Below are positions 7,600 through 14,398 of a stretch of 23,047 nucleotides of DNA, piece by piece. Source of the stretch: a virus; IMG/VR virus record IMGVR_UViG_3300027747_003235, positions 1 to 23,047 of that record; one strand, given 5' to 3'. Under the pieces are notes generated by a model. It had not been told where the DNA came from, did not search any database, and saw nothing but the letters and a program-made list of their open reading frames with translations. Position 1 is the stretch's first letter. Each line of letters begins with the position of its first letter. Made by a program: the position numbers and the translations under genes.

Positions 7600-9689
7600 A
7601 AGAAGTCATAGAAAAACAAACAGCTCTTTTACAAACAGTTGAAAAATACTTATCAAATGATAGGGTTATTCAGCTAAGCCAAGCTACGATCCAAGATCAA
7701 TCAGAGAAAAAATTAGATTTAATCTATCATGTCTTAAAAGATGGAATGGTAGATGATGGCAATAAAAAAGCTCTCAATTCTAACGTAGTAAAGCTTTTCA
7801 ATGAGATCAAAAATCAGACTAAAGAAATAAAAGGACTATCAAAATTAGTTCCAGTTTCACCTGAACAGAGCAAAGCAATATTAGATAAATCGCGTCAAAA
7901 TCGTGAATTTAAATCTATTGGTCAAAGAGTACAAAGTGCTAAAGAAAATTTCAAAGACTTTTTTACATTGCGTGGATTTCTTGATAAAACTGGAATTGCT
8001 AAACGTGGATCTGGTGGAATCTTAAGTGAACACTTAGATGCTAAGGAAGCAGTGCAGAAAAAAGCACAAGCTAGAATAGATGCTGGTGATCCAACTGTTA
8101 GATTACATGGCGTAGAAAAATCTAGAAAAATATTTGAAAGACAAGAAACTGAAGCGCAACAACTTCGTCGTAATCAAGGTGATGATGAAAGAAAGATTGA
8201 ATCTTATAAGAAGCTAGGGATTAGCGAAAAGCAAATAGAAAAGTCTCCTGAAGCAAAGCGCTTACAAAAGACTGCAATTGAATTGGCAAAGGTAGATACT
8301 GCATTAAGACCAGAAGGATTTGATGTTAAAACTGGAATGATAAAACCTGATACCACAGAAAATAAAAAAGCTAAAGAATCTAAAGAACCTAAAGCAACTG
8401 CAAAGAAGGAAGCCGCAAAAAAAGAAACAACTGCAAAGAAGGAAACTGCAAAAAAAGAAACAACTGCATTAGCTCCATTAATGCAACTTACTAATTCAGC
8501 AGAGAAACGCAATAATGATGACGTAACTGATATAGATTTTAAAGAAGTTGTTAGACAACCTGCACTAACTTATGAAGAACCTAAAGCAACTGCAAAGAAA
8601 GAAACAGCTGAACTAATTCCTTTAATGCAACCTACTGCTGCAAAAGTAAGTGAAGATCCATTAGCAGCTCAAGAATCAACGGACGAATCTCAACGTAACA
8701 TTGAAAAGCAAACCGATCTATTAGCAGAAATTGCAGCTAACACTGCTAAAATGGCAGGTGAACAAGAAAAAGTTAAGCCAAAAGCAGATAAAGAAAGTTC
8801 TGATGGTAAAGGAATTCTATCAGGAATTCTTGGATTCCTTGGAGATGGACTAATGAGTGCTGTTAAATTCTTATTTAATCCAAAGAATATTCTAAAATTT
8901 ATTAGCAAGATCGCATTACCAGCAATGATCATTGGCTCTTTAGTAAGTGGTATTATGGATGGCTTTAAAGCATTTGCAGAAACCGGTGATATTGGAGAAG
9001 CTCTTATTGCAGGGCTTGGTGGCGTATTAAGCTTCTTATCATTTGGATTATTTGATGCAGAAACAGTTAGAGGTGTTGTTGATGCTGTCAAAGGATTTGT
9101 AGATGATTACATCATTGAACCTGTTAAAAACTTCTTTTCATTCATCAGCGATTCATTTGAAAAGTATATTGTAAAACCACTTTCAGATTTCTTTGCACCC
9201 GTTATAGACTTCTTTAAGTCAGTCAAAGATCAATTGTTATCAATGGTTGAAAGTATTGGAATTCCGGAAATTAGTTTTACTATTCCTCTTATTGACAAGA
9301 AAGTTTCAATAGGACCATTCTATCCATTTAAGAAAGAAAGCGCTAAAGCAGAATCTGGAGGAGCATCATCTACTATTGCTGCTGGAAATAGTGATGCAGG
9401 TGCAGGACGTGGATCATCTTCATTTAACGAAACAGATCCTAGAAGATTAGACCTAAACACAAGTTCAACTATGTCTGCGCCAAGTCCTACTGAAGGCACT
9501 TCAGTATATAACAAATCAAGTGAAAATATTGAAATGAGCAGCAAACCAGTACAAAGTGCTCCAATTATTGTTAGTGCACCTACTACTAATAATACTATGT
9601 CAAAACAGAATATTAGTATGCCTACACCAATTCGTAACGATGATTCTGGTTTTAATAGATATCTTTCTAGAAATTCTGCTATCGTATAA
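7596..9689 (+). CDS. 29: Tape measure / baseplate hub protein, gp29-like
   Basis: Probably sets tail length and fills the tube before ejection; T4 gp29 has 590 residues, this one 697. Residues 1-230 are mostly charged and helical. Residues about 255-295 are Lys/Ala/Thr-rich with repeated AKKET units, and EPKATAKKE recurs near 264 and 328, each followed by a PLMQ motif (near 295 and 342), so this part is internally duplicated. Residues 405-485 are hydrophobic (GILSGILGFLGDG, LPAMIIGSLVSGIM, LIAGLGGVLSFLSFGLF), as in tape measures, followed by amphipathic repeats of aromatic residues (DDYIIEPVKNFFSFISDSF) up to about 555. The tail is Ser/Asn/Thr-rich. It directly follows the gp26-like gene and its frameshift extension, mirroring the chaperone-tape measure order of other tailed phages. 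Identity with gp29 is inferred from composition and order, not from conserved motifs. Confidence 0.65.
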   Translation: MKEVIEKQTALLQTVEKYLSNDRVIQLSQATIQDQSEKKLDLIYHVLKDGMVDDGNKKALNSNVVKLFNEIKNQTKEIKGLSKLVPVSPEQSKAILDKSRQNREFKSIGQRVQSAKENFKDFFTLRGFLDKTGIAKRGSGGILSEHLDAKEAVQKKAQARIDAGDPTVRLHGVEKSRKIFERQETEAQQLRRNQGDDERKIESYKKLGISEKQIEKSPEAKRLQKTAIELAKVDTALRPEGFDVKTGMIKPDTTENKKAKESKEPKATAKKEAAKKETTAKKETAKKETTALAPLMQLTNSAEKRNNDDVTDIDFKEVVRQPALTYEEPKATAKKETAELIPLMQPTAAKVSEDPLAAQESTDESQRNIEKQTDLLAEIAANTAKMAGEQEKVKPKADKESSDGKGILSGILGFLGDGLMSAVKFLFNPKNILKFISKIALPAMIIGSLVSGIMDGFKAFAETGDIGEALIAGLGGVLSFLSFGLFDAETVRGVVDAVKGFVDDYIIEPVKNFFSFISDSFEKYIVKPLSDFFAPVIDFFKSVKDQLLSMVESIGIPEISFTIPLIDKKVSIGPFYPFKKESAKAESGGASSTIAAGNSDAGAGRGSSSFNETDPRRLDLNTSSTMSAPSPTEGTSVYNKSSENIEMSSKPVQSAPIIVSAPTTNNTMSKQNISMPTPIRNDDSGFNRYLSRNSAIV

Positions 9690-9691
9690 TC

Positions 9692-9716
9692 AAAAAAGGA
9701 GGCCGAAGCCTCCTTT
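9692..9716 (-). terminator. Rho-independent terminator of the gp32 operon (UUCG loop)
   Basis: Read on the minus strand: AAAGGAGGC, loop TTCG, GCCTCCTTT, ending in a run of six T. The 9-bp stem closed by a C(UUCG)G tetraloop and followed by T6 is a classic strong terminator. On the plus strand the same hairpin has only TTTGTC after it, so it is weaker there but may still stop the tape-measure transcript. Confidence 0.9.
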
Positions 9717-9719
9717 GTC

Positions 9720-9737
9720 ATCTACATTTATGTAGAT
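9720..9737. repeat. Perfect inverted repeat beside the gp32 stop codon
   Basis: ATCTACA, loop TTTA, TGTAGAT: a 7-bp perfect stem ending on the last base of the gp32 stop codon and lying just before the UUCG terminator in the minus direction. It could protect the mRNA 3' end or assist termination; no T-run follows it directly. Confidence 0.55.
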
Positions 9738-10645
9738 TATTCTTCCATAGCAATCTTCTTAAAGTAGCTTAGAGCTTCTTCATCACTATCATCAGATGAA
9801 GCAATAGATACTTTAGACTTTGGAGCAGTTGCCTTAACTTGGCGAACTGGCTCATCATCATCTTCAGAGATAGATGCTGCAGAAGGAGTACCATTGTTAC
9901 TCCATTCAAGAACAGAAGCCAACTTACGAGAAAGTTCTTCATAAGTCTTAAAGTTCTTCTTATCAAGAAACTCAGTAAGCTTATGTTGTGAATTTGCAAT
10001 TGCAAGAATTTCTTCTTCACTATCAGCAATTGGAGATGATTCTTGGAATGCAGATTGGTCATAGTTAGGGTAACCATCAACCTTACGCATACGAAGTTTG
10101 AAGTCTGCACCTTCCCAGAAGTCAAAGACATTCACAGGGGTTTCATCTTCAAAAGTAGGACGTGCTTTGTCCATGATCTTATCAAAGATCTTCTTACCAA
10201 ACTTGAATAGCTTTACCTTACCTTCGTTTTCTGGATGCTTAGGATCAGACACGACTAATACATTTGCGTAGTAAGCTAGCTTACGCTTTTGCTTACGAGC
10301 AACTTCTTTATCAGCATCAGAACCAGTGTTCCACAAACGAGAGTTTAGTTCACCAACAGGATCGTTTTCACCAATCGTGGTAAGAGAGTTTTCGATGTAC
10401 CACTTACCTGTAGGACCTTGAAAACCGTGGGAGAAAATCTTAACCCAAGGTAATTCATCGCCTTCAGCGCGTGGGAGGAATCGAAGAGTTGCCGTACCAT
10501 TACCTGCTTTGTCAGCTTCAAGCTTCCAGAAGCGATCGTCTTGGTAGGATTTTGAATCGCTTTGAGGATTAGCGATTTTTTCGAATTCGGAAGAGATTTT
10601 ACCGAAGTCTGTATTGCGCATTTTGCGTAGTGTATTAATATCCAT
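9737..10645 (-). CDS. 32: Single-stranded DNA-binding protein gp32
   Basis: Coats ssDNA in replication, recombination and repair. At 302 residues it matches T4 gp32 (301). The N-terminal LAST-like basic patch (TLRKMRN, residues 5-11) serves cooperativity in the family; the OB-fold core includes FWKLEADKAGNGTATLRFLP, HGFQGPTGKWYIENSLTT, AYYANVLVVSDPKHPENEGK and FWEGADFKLRMRKV with GYPNYDQSAF. The acidic tail (EDDDEP..., SSDDSDEEAL) matches the protein-interaction domain. The T4 zinc ligands (His64, Cys77, Cys87, Cys90) are not kept: the region reads SLTTIGENDPVGELN and the whole protein has no cysteine, so zinc is unlikely. Ribosome site AAGGA precedes the ATG. Last gene of an operon with gp59 and gp33, ended by a strong terminator. 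Confidence 0.96.
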   Translation of the reverse strand: MDINTLRKMRNTDFGKISSEFEKIANPQSDSKSYQDDRFWKLEADKAGNGTATLRFLPRAEGDELPWVKIFSHGFQGPTGKWYIENSLTTIGENDPVGELNSRLWNTGSDADKEVARKQKRKLAYYANVLVVSDPKHPENEGKVKLFKFGKKIFDKIMDKARPTFEDETPVNVFDFWEGADFKLRMRKVDGYPNYDQSAFQESSPIADSEEEILAIANSQHKLTEFLDKKNFKTYEELSRKLASVLEWSNNGTPSAASISEDDDEPVRQVKATAPKSKVSIASSDDSDEEALSYFKKIAMEE

Positions 10646-10656
10646 TTTGTATTTCC

Positions 10657-10860
10657 TTATTTACGTTGTGTTTGCGAAGTATAATCGTTATGTTCATAAT
10701 CTAAATCAGAAATAGTATACTCATCGTATTCTTCTTCCGACCAGTTATTTATAACGCGCATGCCCTTACCAGGAATATTTTTTGAATGTTTTAAAGACTT
10801 AGAAGACTTTTTACGACGGTCATCTTCGTCATCACGAAACTTACTAATTGTGCGGCCCAT
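10657..10860 (-). CDS. Small highly charged protein between gp59 and gp32
   Basis: 67 residues from ATG 10860 (MGRTISKFRDDEDDRRKKSS), with a basic N-terminal half and an acidic, Tyr-rich C-terminal half. A longer reading from 10932 would lie mostly inside gp59, so I chose the start just after the gp59 stop. No recognised domain. Its place between the helicase loader and the ssDNA-binding protein suggests a replication accessory role, without direct evidence. Confidence 0.6.
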   Translation of the reverse strand: MGRTISKFRDDEDDRRKKSSKSLKHSKNIPGKGMRVINNWSEEEYDEYTISDLDYEHNDYTSQTQRK

Positions 10861-10861
10861 G

Positions 10862-11467
10862 TTAATTCTCTGAATATTCTTTCCTAAAGGTATGATAGAT
10901 TGATTGTAACTTATCTTTGTCGTACTTGACAAACTTTTTTATCTTATTTAAGATACGAAGCTGATCGCCCCAAACTAATAGAAGAGGTTCCCACTTTGGG
11001 AGAAATTCTTCTACATCATTTAGAATCACCATTGTTTCAAGATGTATATATCCACCTACGTAAAGCTTTAAAAGCTCGGGGACATTGTTTTCAATACTAA
11101 AGAGATCTTGAAACTTTTTATCAGTATCCGTTTCAAGATATGTGCGAATGTAATCTAATTGTTGCTTAAACATATAAGTACGAGCTTCTTTACGCTTAAG
11201 CCATATATCATAATGCTCATCAGACTCACTCGAGTAAATCACATTCTTATTGCCATAACCAATATTTGCAACAAAGTATTCTATAAGTTCTCGTGGAGTA
11301 TCAAAGTTGCGTCCTAGCTTTTCAAATAAGAAGCGATCATTGCGTGCTTCAAATGTTGCACGAGTTCCTGACACCTTACCATTAGATTGAAATACATCAT
11401 AGCGATCTGTTGTTAAATGCAACTTGATCGCCATAAAATACTTGTATGTTTGGAATCCATCAATCAT
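10862..11467 (-). CDS. 59: Loader of gp41 helicase, gp59-like
   Basis: In T4, gp59 binds forks and gp32 and loads the replicative helicase gp41. The 201 residues (T4 217) align in pattern: MIDGFQTYKYFMAIKLHL (T4 YIDGKSVYKLYLMIKQHM), YDVF, then DRFLFEKLGRNF (T4 DKYFFQKLSEKY), LIEYFVANIGYGNKN, and a C-terminal helical region (GYIHLETMVILNDVEEFL). I chose ATG 11467 because it overlaps the previous stop as ATGA and matches the T4 N-terminus better than the alternative at 11491. It sits two genes upstream of gp32 in the same operon, as in T4, where 59 directly precedes 32. Confidence 0.8.
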   Translation of the reverse strand: MIDGFQTYKYFMAIKLHLTTDRYDVFQSNGKVSGTRATFEARNDRFLFEKLGRNFDTPRELIEYFVANIGYGNKNVIYSSESDEHYDIWLKRKEARTYMFKQQLDYIRTYLETDTDKKFQDLFSIENNVPELLKLYVGGYIHLETMVILNDVEEFLPKWEPLLLVWGDQLRILNKIKKFVKYDKDKLQSIYHTFRKEYSEN

Positions 11468-11658
11468 TTTGGTGTATTTGCGTGAATCCAATTAATAGCT
11501 TCTTGATACGGCATAGTATATTTTAGCAATTTTGCTGCTGCATCTGCAATGAGTATATCGTGATTATCAATAGAACTTACATTTCTAAGAAAGATATCTT
11601 TAAGTTCTGTTACAAAGATATGATCTACAAATTCATCAGTAAGTTCAATTGTTCTCAT
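11464..11658 (-). CDS. Small protein upstream of gp59, function unknown
   Basis: 64 residues (MRTIELTDEFVDHIFVTELK...), largely helical in pattern, no cysteine or membrane segment. Overlaps the preceding gene by 14 nt and gp59 by ATGA, so it is translated as part of the replication operon. Its end (TMPYQEAINWIHANTP) loosely recalls the helix in gp33, but the gene at 12276 is a better gp33 candidate. Confidence 0.6.
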   Translation of the reverse strand: MRTIELTDEFVDHIFVTELKDIFLRNVSSIDNHDILIADAAAKLLKYTMPYQEAINWIHANTPK

Positions 11659-12064
11659 CTAATTTCTCCACCAATATTGCGTCTCTTAAGTCTTCACCAA
11701 ATGACATATTTTCTCTATGAATTTTAACAAGACCTTTGCGATATAGAGATTCAATTATTACAAAGTTTCCAAACATATTTAATTGCAAAGTATAATCATT
11801 GACATTAGAACCTTGACAACCTTCAGCAGCTGCTAACATTATTGAAATTAGCATAAGATCACCAAAGCTTTCATGATTTTCACCTGCATCAATAATTTCT
11901 ATTAGATGTTGAATATCACTATCGCTAGTATTTTTAAAAAAGTCACCTATAGTCATATAGGGATTTTTTGTCATATCTGCTGCAAGCATACGCGTAATAG
12001 AAAGAAGAGATTTTTCTTTTACGATATTCTCATAATTTACACTGAATCCTTCATCTTCATTCAT
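11645..12064 (-). CDS. Conserved replication-operon protein, function unknown
   Basis: 139 residues, mainly helical: SITRMLAADMTKNPYMTIGD, FFKNTSDSDIQHLIEIID, then LMLISIMLAAAEG. I associate the TIGDFF...LAAAEG pattern with a conserved gene of marine T4-like phages but cannot assign a role. Starts by ATGA overlap with the zinc-ribbon-like gene upstream and runs 14 nt into the next gene. Confidence 0.6.
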   Translation of the reverse strand: MNEDEGFSVNYENIVKEKSLLSITRMLAADMTKNPYMTIGDFFKNTSDSDIQHLIEIIDAGENHESFGDLMLISIMLAAAEGCQGSNVNDYTLQLNMFGNFVIIESLYRKGLVKIHRENMSFGEDLRDAILVEKLDENN

Positions 12065-12276
12065 AGCAATTCCTCATATGTCGTTTTTCCGCCTTGAGTT
12101 GTAGCAGACCATCGTCTATCGCAAATGCCACATTCAATAGGAGTATTACTCTTATTCATATCTGGATTTAAATTATTTCCATGCTTATCATACATAGGTT
12201 CATAATAAACAGTAGTACTCATAGTCATACCATGTCTAAATCTGCATTCTAGCTTACACGTTGGATTCGGATTCAT
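12061..12276 (-). CDS. Small protein with four cysteines, probable zinc-binding
   Basis: 71 residues with Cys7, Cys11 and a CGIC pair (Cys49, Cys52), plausible zinc ligands, and a Tyr/Asn-rich middle (VYYEPMYDKHGNNLNPD). No named family recognised. Its ATG overlaps the gp33 stop by one base (TAATG) and its stop overlaps the next start by ATGA. Confidence 0.6.
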   Translation of the reverse strand: MNPNPTCKLECRFRHGMTMSTTVYYEPMYDKHGNNLNPDMNKSNTPIECGICDRRWSATTQGGKTTYEELL

Positions 12277-12494
12277 TATACGTATAGAGTTGCTTGTTTA
12301 GGAAGTAGATTTGCTTCACGCATATCCATTTGAATTTTATCTTTAAGAGTCTTATTGATTAGACTCTTAATGTCTTCAGGTTCAACATAGTTATCAGCAC
12401 AATATTTAAGTACTGCATCCATGTGAGACATCTTATGATTTCGTGCTAGTTCTTCAATGTGAAGAGAGAATGCTGCGGCATTTTTAAACATCAT
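12276..12494 (-). CDS. 33: Late-transcription co-activator, gp33-like
   Basis: In T4, gp33 bridges RNA polymerase and the sliding clamp gp45 to activate late promoters. These 72 residues follow the T4 gp33 core: HIEELARNHKMSHMDAVLKY (T4 IIEKMVEEFGMSYLEATTAF), CADNYVEPEDIKSLINKTL, then DKIQMDMREANLLPK (T4 EKIQSEAIDENLLRP). The protein is shorter than T4 gp33 (112): it lacks the N-terminal third and, after NLLPKQ, the clamp-binding C-terminal tail (T4 ends TLDFLL; here ATLYV). Position upstream of gp59 and gp32 matches T4. The presence of TATAAATA late boxes in the window fits a gp33/gp55 system. Confidence 0.75.
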   Translation of the reverse strand: MMFKNAAAFSLHIEELARNHKMSHMDAVLKYCADNYVEPEDIKSLINKTLKDKIQMDMREANLLPKQATLYV

Positions 12495-12757
12495 GCTTTT
12501 CTTAGGTAGTATTCGGCGGTTTTGATAGTTTGAACTACATCACTATATTCTTCAGATTTTATATGATAGAGTTTCCATACTGGATCTGAACGAGTAGATG
12601 AATTCATCTTTTCATCAAACATATCGAGGTATTTGTTGAACCAACGATCAAGTTTGGCTTTTAGATTTATGAGATCGTAATAGATTACTGTAATCTTTTC
12701 TTTCTCATTATAGAGATGAGCATTTGCAATTTGATTTTCAATATGTGAACGATTCAT
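12491..12757 (-). CDS. Conserved small helical protein, function unknown
   Basis: 88 residues, first gene of the operon leading to gp33, gp59 and gp32. The sequence is charged and helical with aromatic spacing (YYDLINLKAKLDRWFNKYLD, WKLYHIKSEEY). No domain recognised. A repeated promoter lies just upstream (12763-12792), and the stop overlaps the gp33 start by ATGA. Confidence 0.65.
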   Translation of the reverse strand: MNRSHIENQIANAHLYNEKEKITVIYYDLINLKAKLDRWFNKYLDMFDEKMNSSTRSDPVWKLYHIKSEEYSDVVQTIKTAEYYLRKA

Positions 12758-12762
12758 AACTT

Positions 12763-12792
12763 ATTATATCACCTTTACGATTTAAAATACAA
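12763..12792 (-). promoter_or_regulatory. Repeated phage promoter, copy 1 (gp33-gp59-gp32 operon)
   Basis: Minus strand: TTGTAT (12792-12787), 18-bp spacer TTTAAATCGTAAAGGTGA, TATAAT (12768-12763), then ATG 12757. Shares the 18-bp spacing and the TAAATCRT block with copies at 13366, 13714 and 15300. Confidence 0.75.
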
Positions 12793-12793
12793 C

Positions 12794-13135
12794 TCAACCT
12801 CGACGCATGCGCGCCATTTCCTTAGCTTCTCCATCAGAGAAAACAGGCACTGCATTAGATTTGTGAAGAGTTCCAATACCTAGCATTTTGTCACCAGTGT
12901 ATTGCATAGTTGGTTTTGACGAAGCAATACCATCACCAGTGTTACGACTAGGAATATTGTGATATGTGCTACGGCCAGGAGGAGTAGGCAATGAATAGCT
13001 GAATGTAGTATCTACACGCTTTAGAGGTTTCTTGGGTGCGTACTTTGCTTGAATAGCATCCCATTCTGCTTGCAATTGACGTTGTGCAGCATTAGGTTTC
13101 TTTGCTTTACGTTTTGGAATAGAAGTATAAATCAT
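12794..13135 (-). CDS. Conserved phage protein, function unknown
   Basis: 113 residues, basic N-terminal third (SIPKRKAKKPNAAQRQLQAE) and a conserved C-terminal block (TGDKMLGIGTLHKSNAVPVF then DGEAKEMARMRRG) that I have seen repeatedly in unrelated tailed phages. Mostly disordered in appearance, no enzyme motif. ATGA overlap with the gene upstream. Confidence 0.7.
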   Translation of the reverse strand: MIYTSIPKRKAKKPNAAQRQLQAEWDAIQAKYAPKKPLKRVDTTFSYSLPTPPGRSTYHNIPSRNTGDGIASSKPTMQYTGDKMLGIGTLHKSNAVPVFSDGEAKEMARMRRG

Positions 13136-13359
13136 AGAATCAATTGTTGGATTGCAAACTTAGCTTCGGACACAGATCGACACACATCACCATTTACAGT
13201 GATGTGTTTGAAGTGTTTGATTTTAACATTAAATTGAGGGACACGCAAAGTTACAAACTCTGGAGATTTGATTTTCTCTACACGGTCACCCGTAGCAAAG
13301 AAGAGAGTATCGCGAAGTTCGTCACCTGCGACTTTTTGTTGAAAGTGTATATTTGCCAT
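13132..13359 (-). CDS. Small protein, function unknown
   Basis: 75 residues with a beta-rich pattern (FVTLRVPQFNVKIKHFKHIT), no domain recognised. Starts 7 nt downstream of the TATAAT of promoter copy 2, so the transcript leader would be very short or absent. Forms a two-gene unit with the gene at 12794. Confidence 0.6.
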   Translation of the reverse strand: MANIHFQQKVAGDELRDTLFFATGDRVEKIKSPEFVTLRVPQFNVKIKHFKHITVNGDVCRSVSEAKFAIQQLIL

Positions 13360-13365
13360 AGATCT

Positions 13366-13395
13366 ATTATATCACTATAACGATTTAATGTACAG
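13366..13395 (-). promoter_or_regulatory. Repeated phage promoter, copy 2
   Basis: Minus strand: CTGTAC (13395-13390), 18-bp spacer ATTAAATCGTTATAGTGA, TATAAT (13371-13366). ATG 13359 follows seven bases later. The upstream hexamer begins just after the stop codon of the 13398 gene. Confidence 0.75.
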
Positions 13396-13397
13396 GC

Positions 13398-13610
13398 TTA
13401 AATAACTTTCCCTAGGACTTTATAGATATATGCATCCATAAGATGATCGTATGGTTTACCATTGCGACGTAATTGATAAATCACTTCAAGATCTTCTTCT
13501 TTAGAAGAATGACTTACGCCATCCACGTGCAATCCACGTGCTTTAATTTCTTGAATAAGCTCATCATCATCAAATTGATCAAGATCTACTTCAAATTCAA
13601 CATATGCCAT
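13398..13610 (-). CDS. Small acidic protein, function unknown
   Basis: 70 residues, acidic N-terminus (VDLDQFDDDELIQEIKARGL) that looks like a helical/SAP-type opening, then a basic middle. Ribosome site GGAG precedes ATG 13610. It lies 20 nt after the tRNA-Arg gene and is probably co-transcribed with it from promoter copy 3. Confidence 0.6.
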   Translation of the reverse strand: MAYVEFEVDLDQFDDDELIQEIKARGLHVDGVSHSSKEEDLEVIYQLRRNGKPYDHLMDAYIYKVLGKVI

Positions 13611-13629
13611 AATGTAACTCCAAGTTAGT

Positions 13630-13704
13630 TGGTCCGGCGTAGAGGAATCGAACCTCTATAATGACTTTAGAAGAATCATGTCCTATCCGTTGAACGAACG
13701 CCAG
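13630..13704 (-). tRNA. tRNA-Arg (anticodon UCU, reads AGA)
   Basis: Minus strand, 75 nt with CCA encoded (13632-13630). Acceptor CTGGCGT/ACGCCGG (one U-G pair) with discriminator A; D arm GTTC/GGAC; anticodon stem TGATT/AGTCA with loop CTTCTAA, anticodon TCT; 4-nt variable loop; T arm AGAGG/CCTCT with loop TTCGATT. All arms fold, so it looks functional. AGA is a frequent Arg codon in this AT-rich phage, which gives a reason to carry it. Promoter copy 3 lies directly upstream. Confidence 0.93.
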
Positions 13705-13713
13705 ATATGGTTT

Positions 13714-13743
13714 ATTATACTACAGTTATGATTTATTGTACAG
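13714..13743 (-). promoter_or_regulatory. Repeated phage promoter, copy 3 (tRNA-Arg)
   Basis: Minus strand: CTGTAC (13743-13738), 18-bp spacer AATAAATCATAACTGTAG, TATAAT (13719-13714). It begins inside the last codons of the ClpP-like gene and ends 9 nt before the tRNA. Confidence 0.75.
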
Positions 13744-14398
13744 GCTTCTTTTTAGCAGGAGCTTTCTTTACAGCTTTTTTACGCGCAGGCTTAGGATTAG
13801 CTTCAGCTTCAAGCGCAGCTTCTGCAGCCTCCATCTCTGCTTGAAGTTTTTCTATGCGTGCTGTCATGCGTAGCACAACACTCTCGCCATCCATCCACAT
13901 ATCTTTATTTTCAAGCATAGATTTTATTTCATCTTCTGTCATGAAATCTTTATAGACTTCTTTCATTAGACGTTCTGACCACTTACGCTCATGTAAGAGT
14001 TGGTCAATCATTTCACCGCCTTTACCAATTGCTCCACCAGAATAATTATGAAACATAAACACAGAGTGAGGAGTAACTTCAAAGCTATCAGCACACATGA
14101 AAATCATTGTAGCTGCAGACATACATGCACCTTCAACTGAACATATGACTGTAGCATCAGTGTCGGCCAAGACACGCATGAATTGAATTGCTGTGAATAG
14201 ATCACCACCATAACTATTAATGTAGATCTTAACTACATCATTTTCTCCAGCGTGACGAATTGTGTCAAACCATTCTAAATAATTCTCAGGCTCTTCAATT
14301 GTTCCAGTAAGATAGAACTCATGAACTTGAGCTACAGATTTACTTGGAAAATATCCATTAGAATGTGCCTTTGACTTCATCATGTCTAAAATATCCAT
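13733..14398 (-). CDS. ClpP-like serine protease with lysine/alanine-rich tail
   Basis: Peptidase S14 (ClpP) family, a self-compartmentalised protease that normally works with an unfoldase such as ClpX. In 221 residues: IYINSYGGDLFTAIQFMRVL (residues 58-77, ClpP INSPGG region), nucleophile Ser94 in VEGACMSAAT (ClpP GQAASMGA), His117 in VFMFHNYSGG, and likely Asp166 in KDMWMDGESV, so the triad appears intact. ClpP peptidases are usually about 195-200 residues; the extra 40 residues form a helical segment (IEKLQAEMEAAEAALEAEA) and a Lys/Ala/Pro tail resembling histone H1-like ends. No N-terminal processing site is evident. Start overlaps the SleB-like stop as TAATG. A phage tmRNA lies just beyond SleB. 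A ClpP-type prohead protease is an alternative role, but no capsid genes are near. Confidence 0.85.
   Translation of the reverse strand: MDILDMMKSKAHSNGYFPSKSVAQVHEFYLTGTIEEPENYLEWFDTIRHAGENDVVKIYINSYGGDLFTAIQFMRVLADTDATVICSVEGACMSAATMIFMCADSFEVTPHSVFMFHNYSGGAIGKGGEMIDQLLHERKWSERLMKEVYKDFMTEDEIKSMLENKDMWMDGESVVLRMTARIEKLQAEMEAAEAALEAEANPKPARKKAVKKAPAKKKPVQ

Noticed and set aside
8204-8512. Minus-strand open frame rich in Phe/Ala inside the tape-measure gene
   Set aside because: It is the complement of the Lys/Ala repeat tract, with no ribosome site, in a shadow frame of a clear gene.
10860-10932. N-terminal extension of the 10657 gene to 10932
   Set aside because: It would overlap gp59 by about 70 nt, whereas ATG 10860 falls directly after the gp59 stop as in the rest of the operon.
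11464-11658. gp33 candidate because it directly precedes gp59
   Set aside because: Only a short helix resembles gp33; the 12276 gene matches along most of its length.
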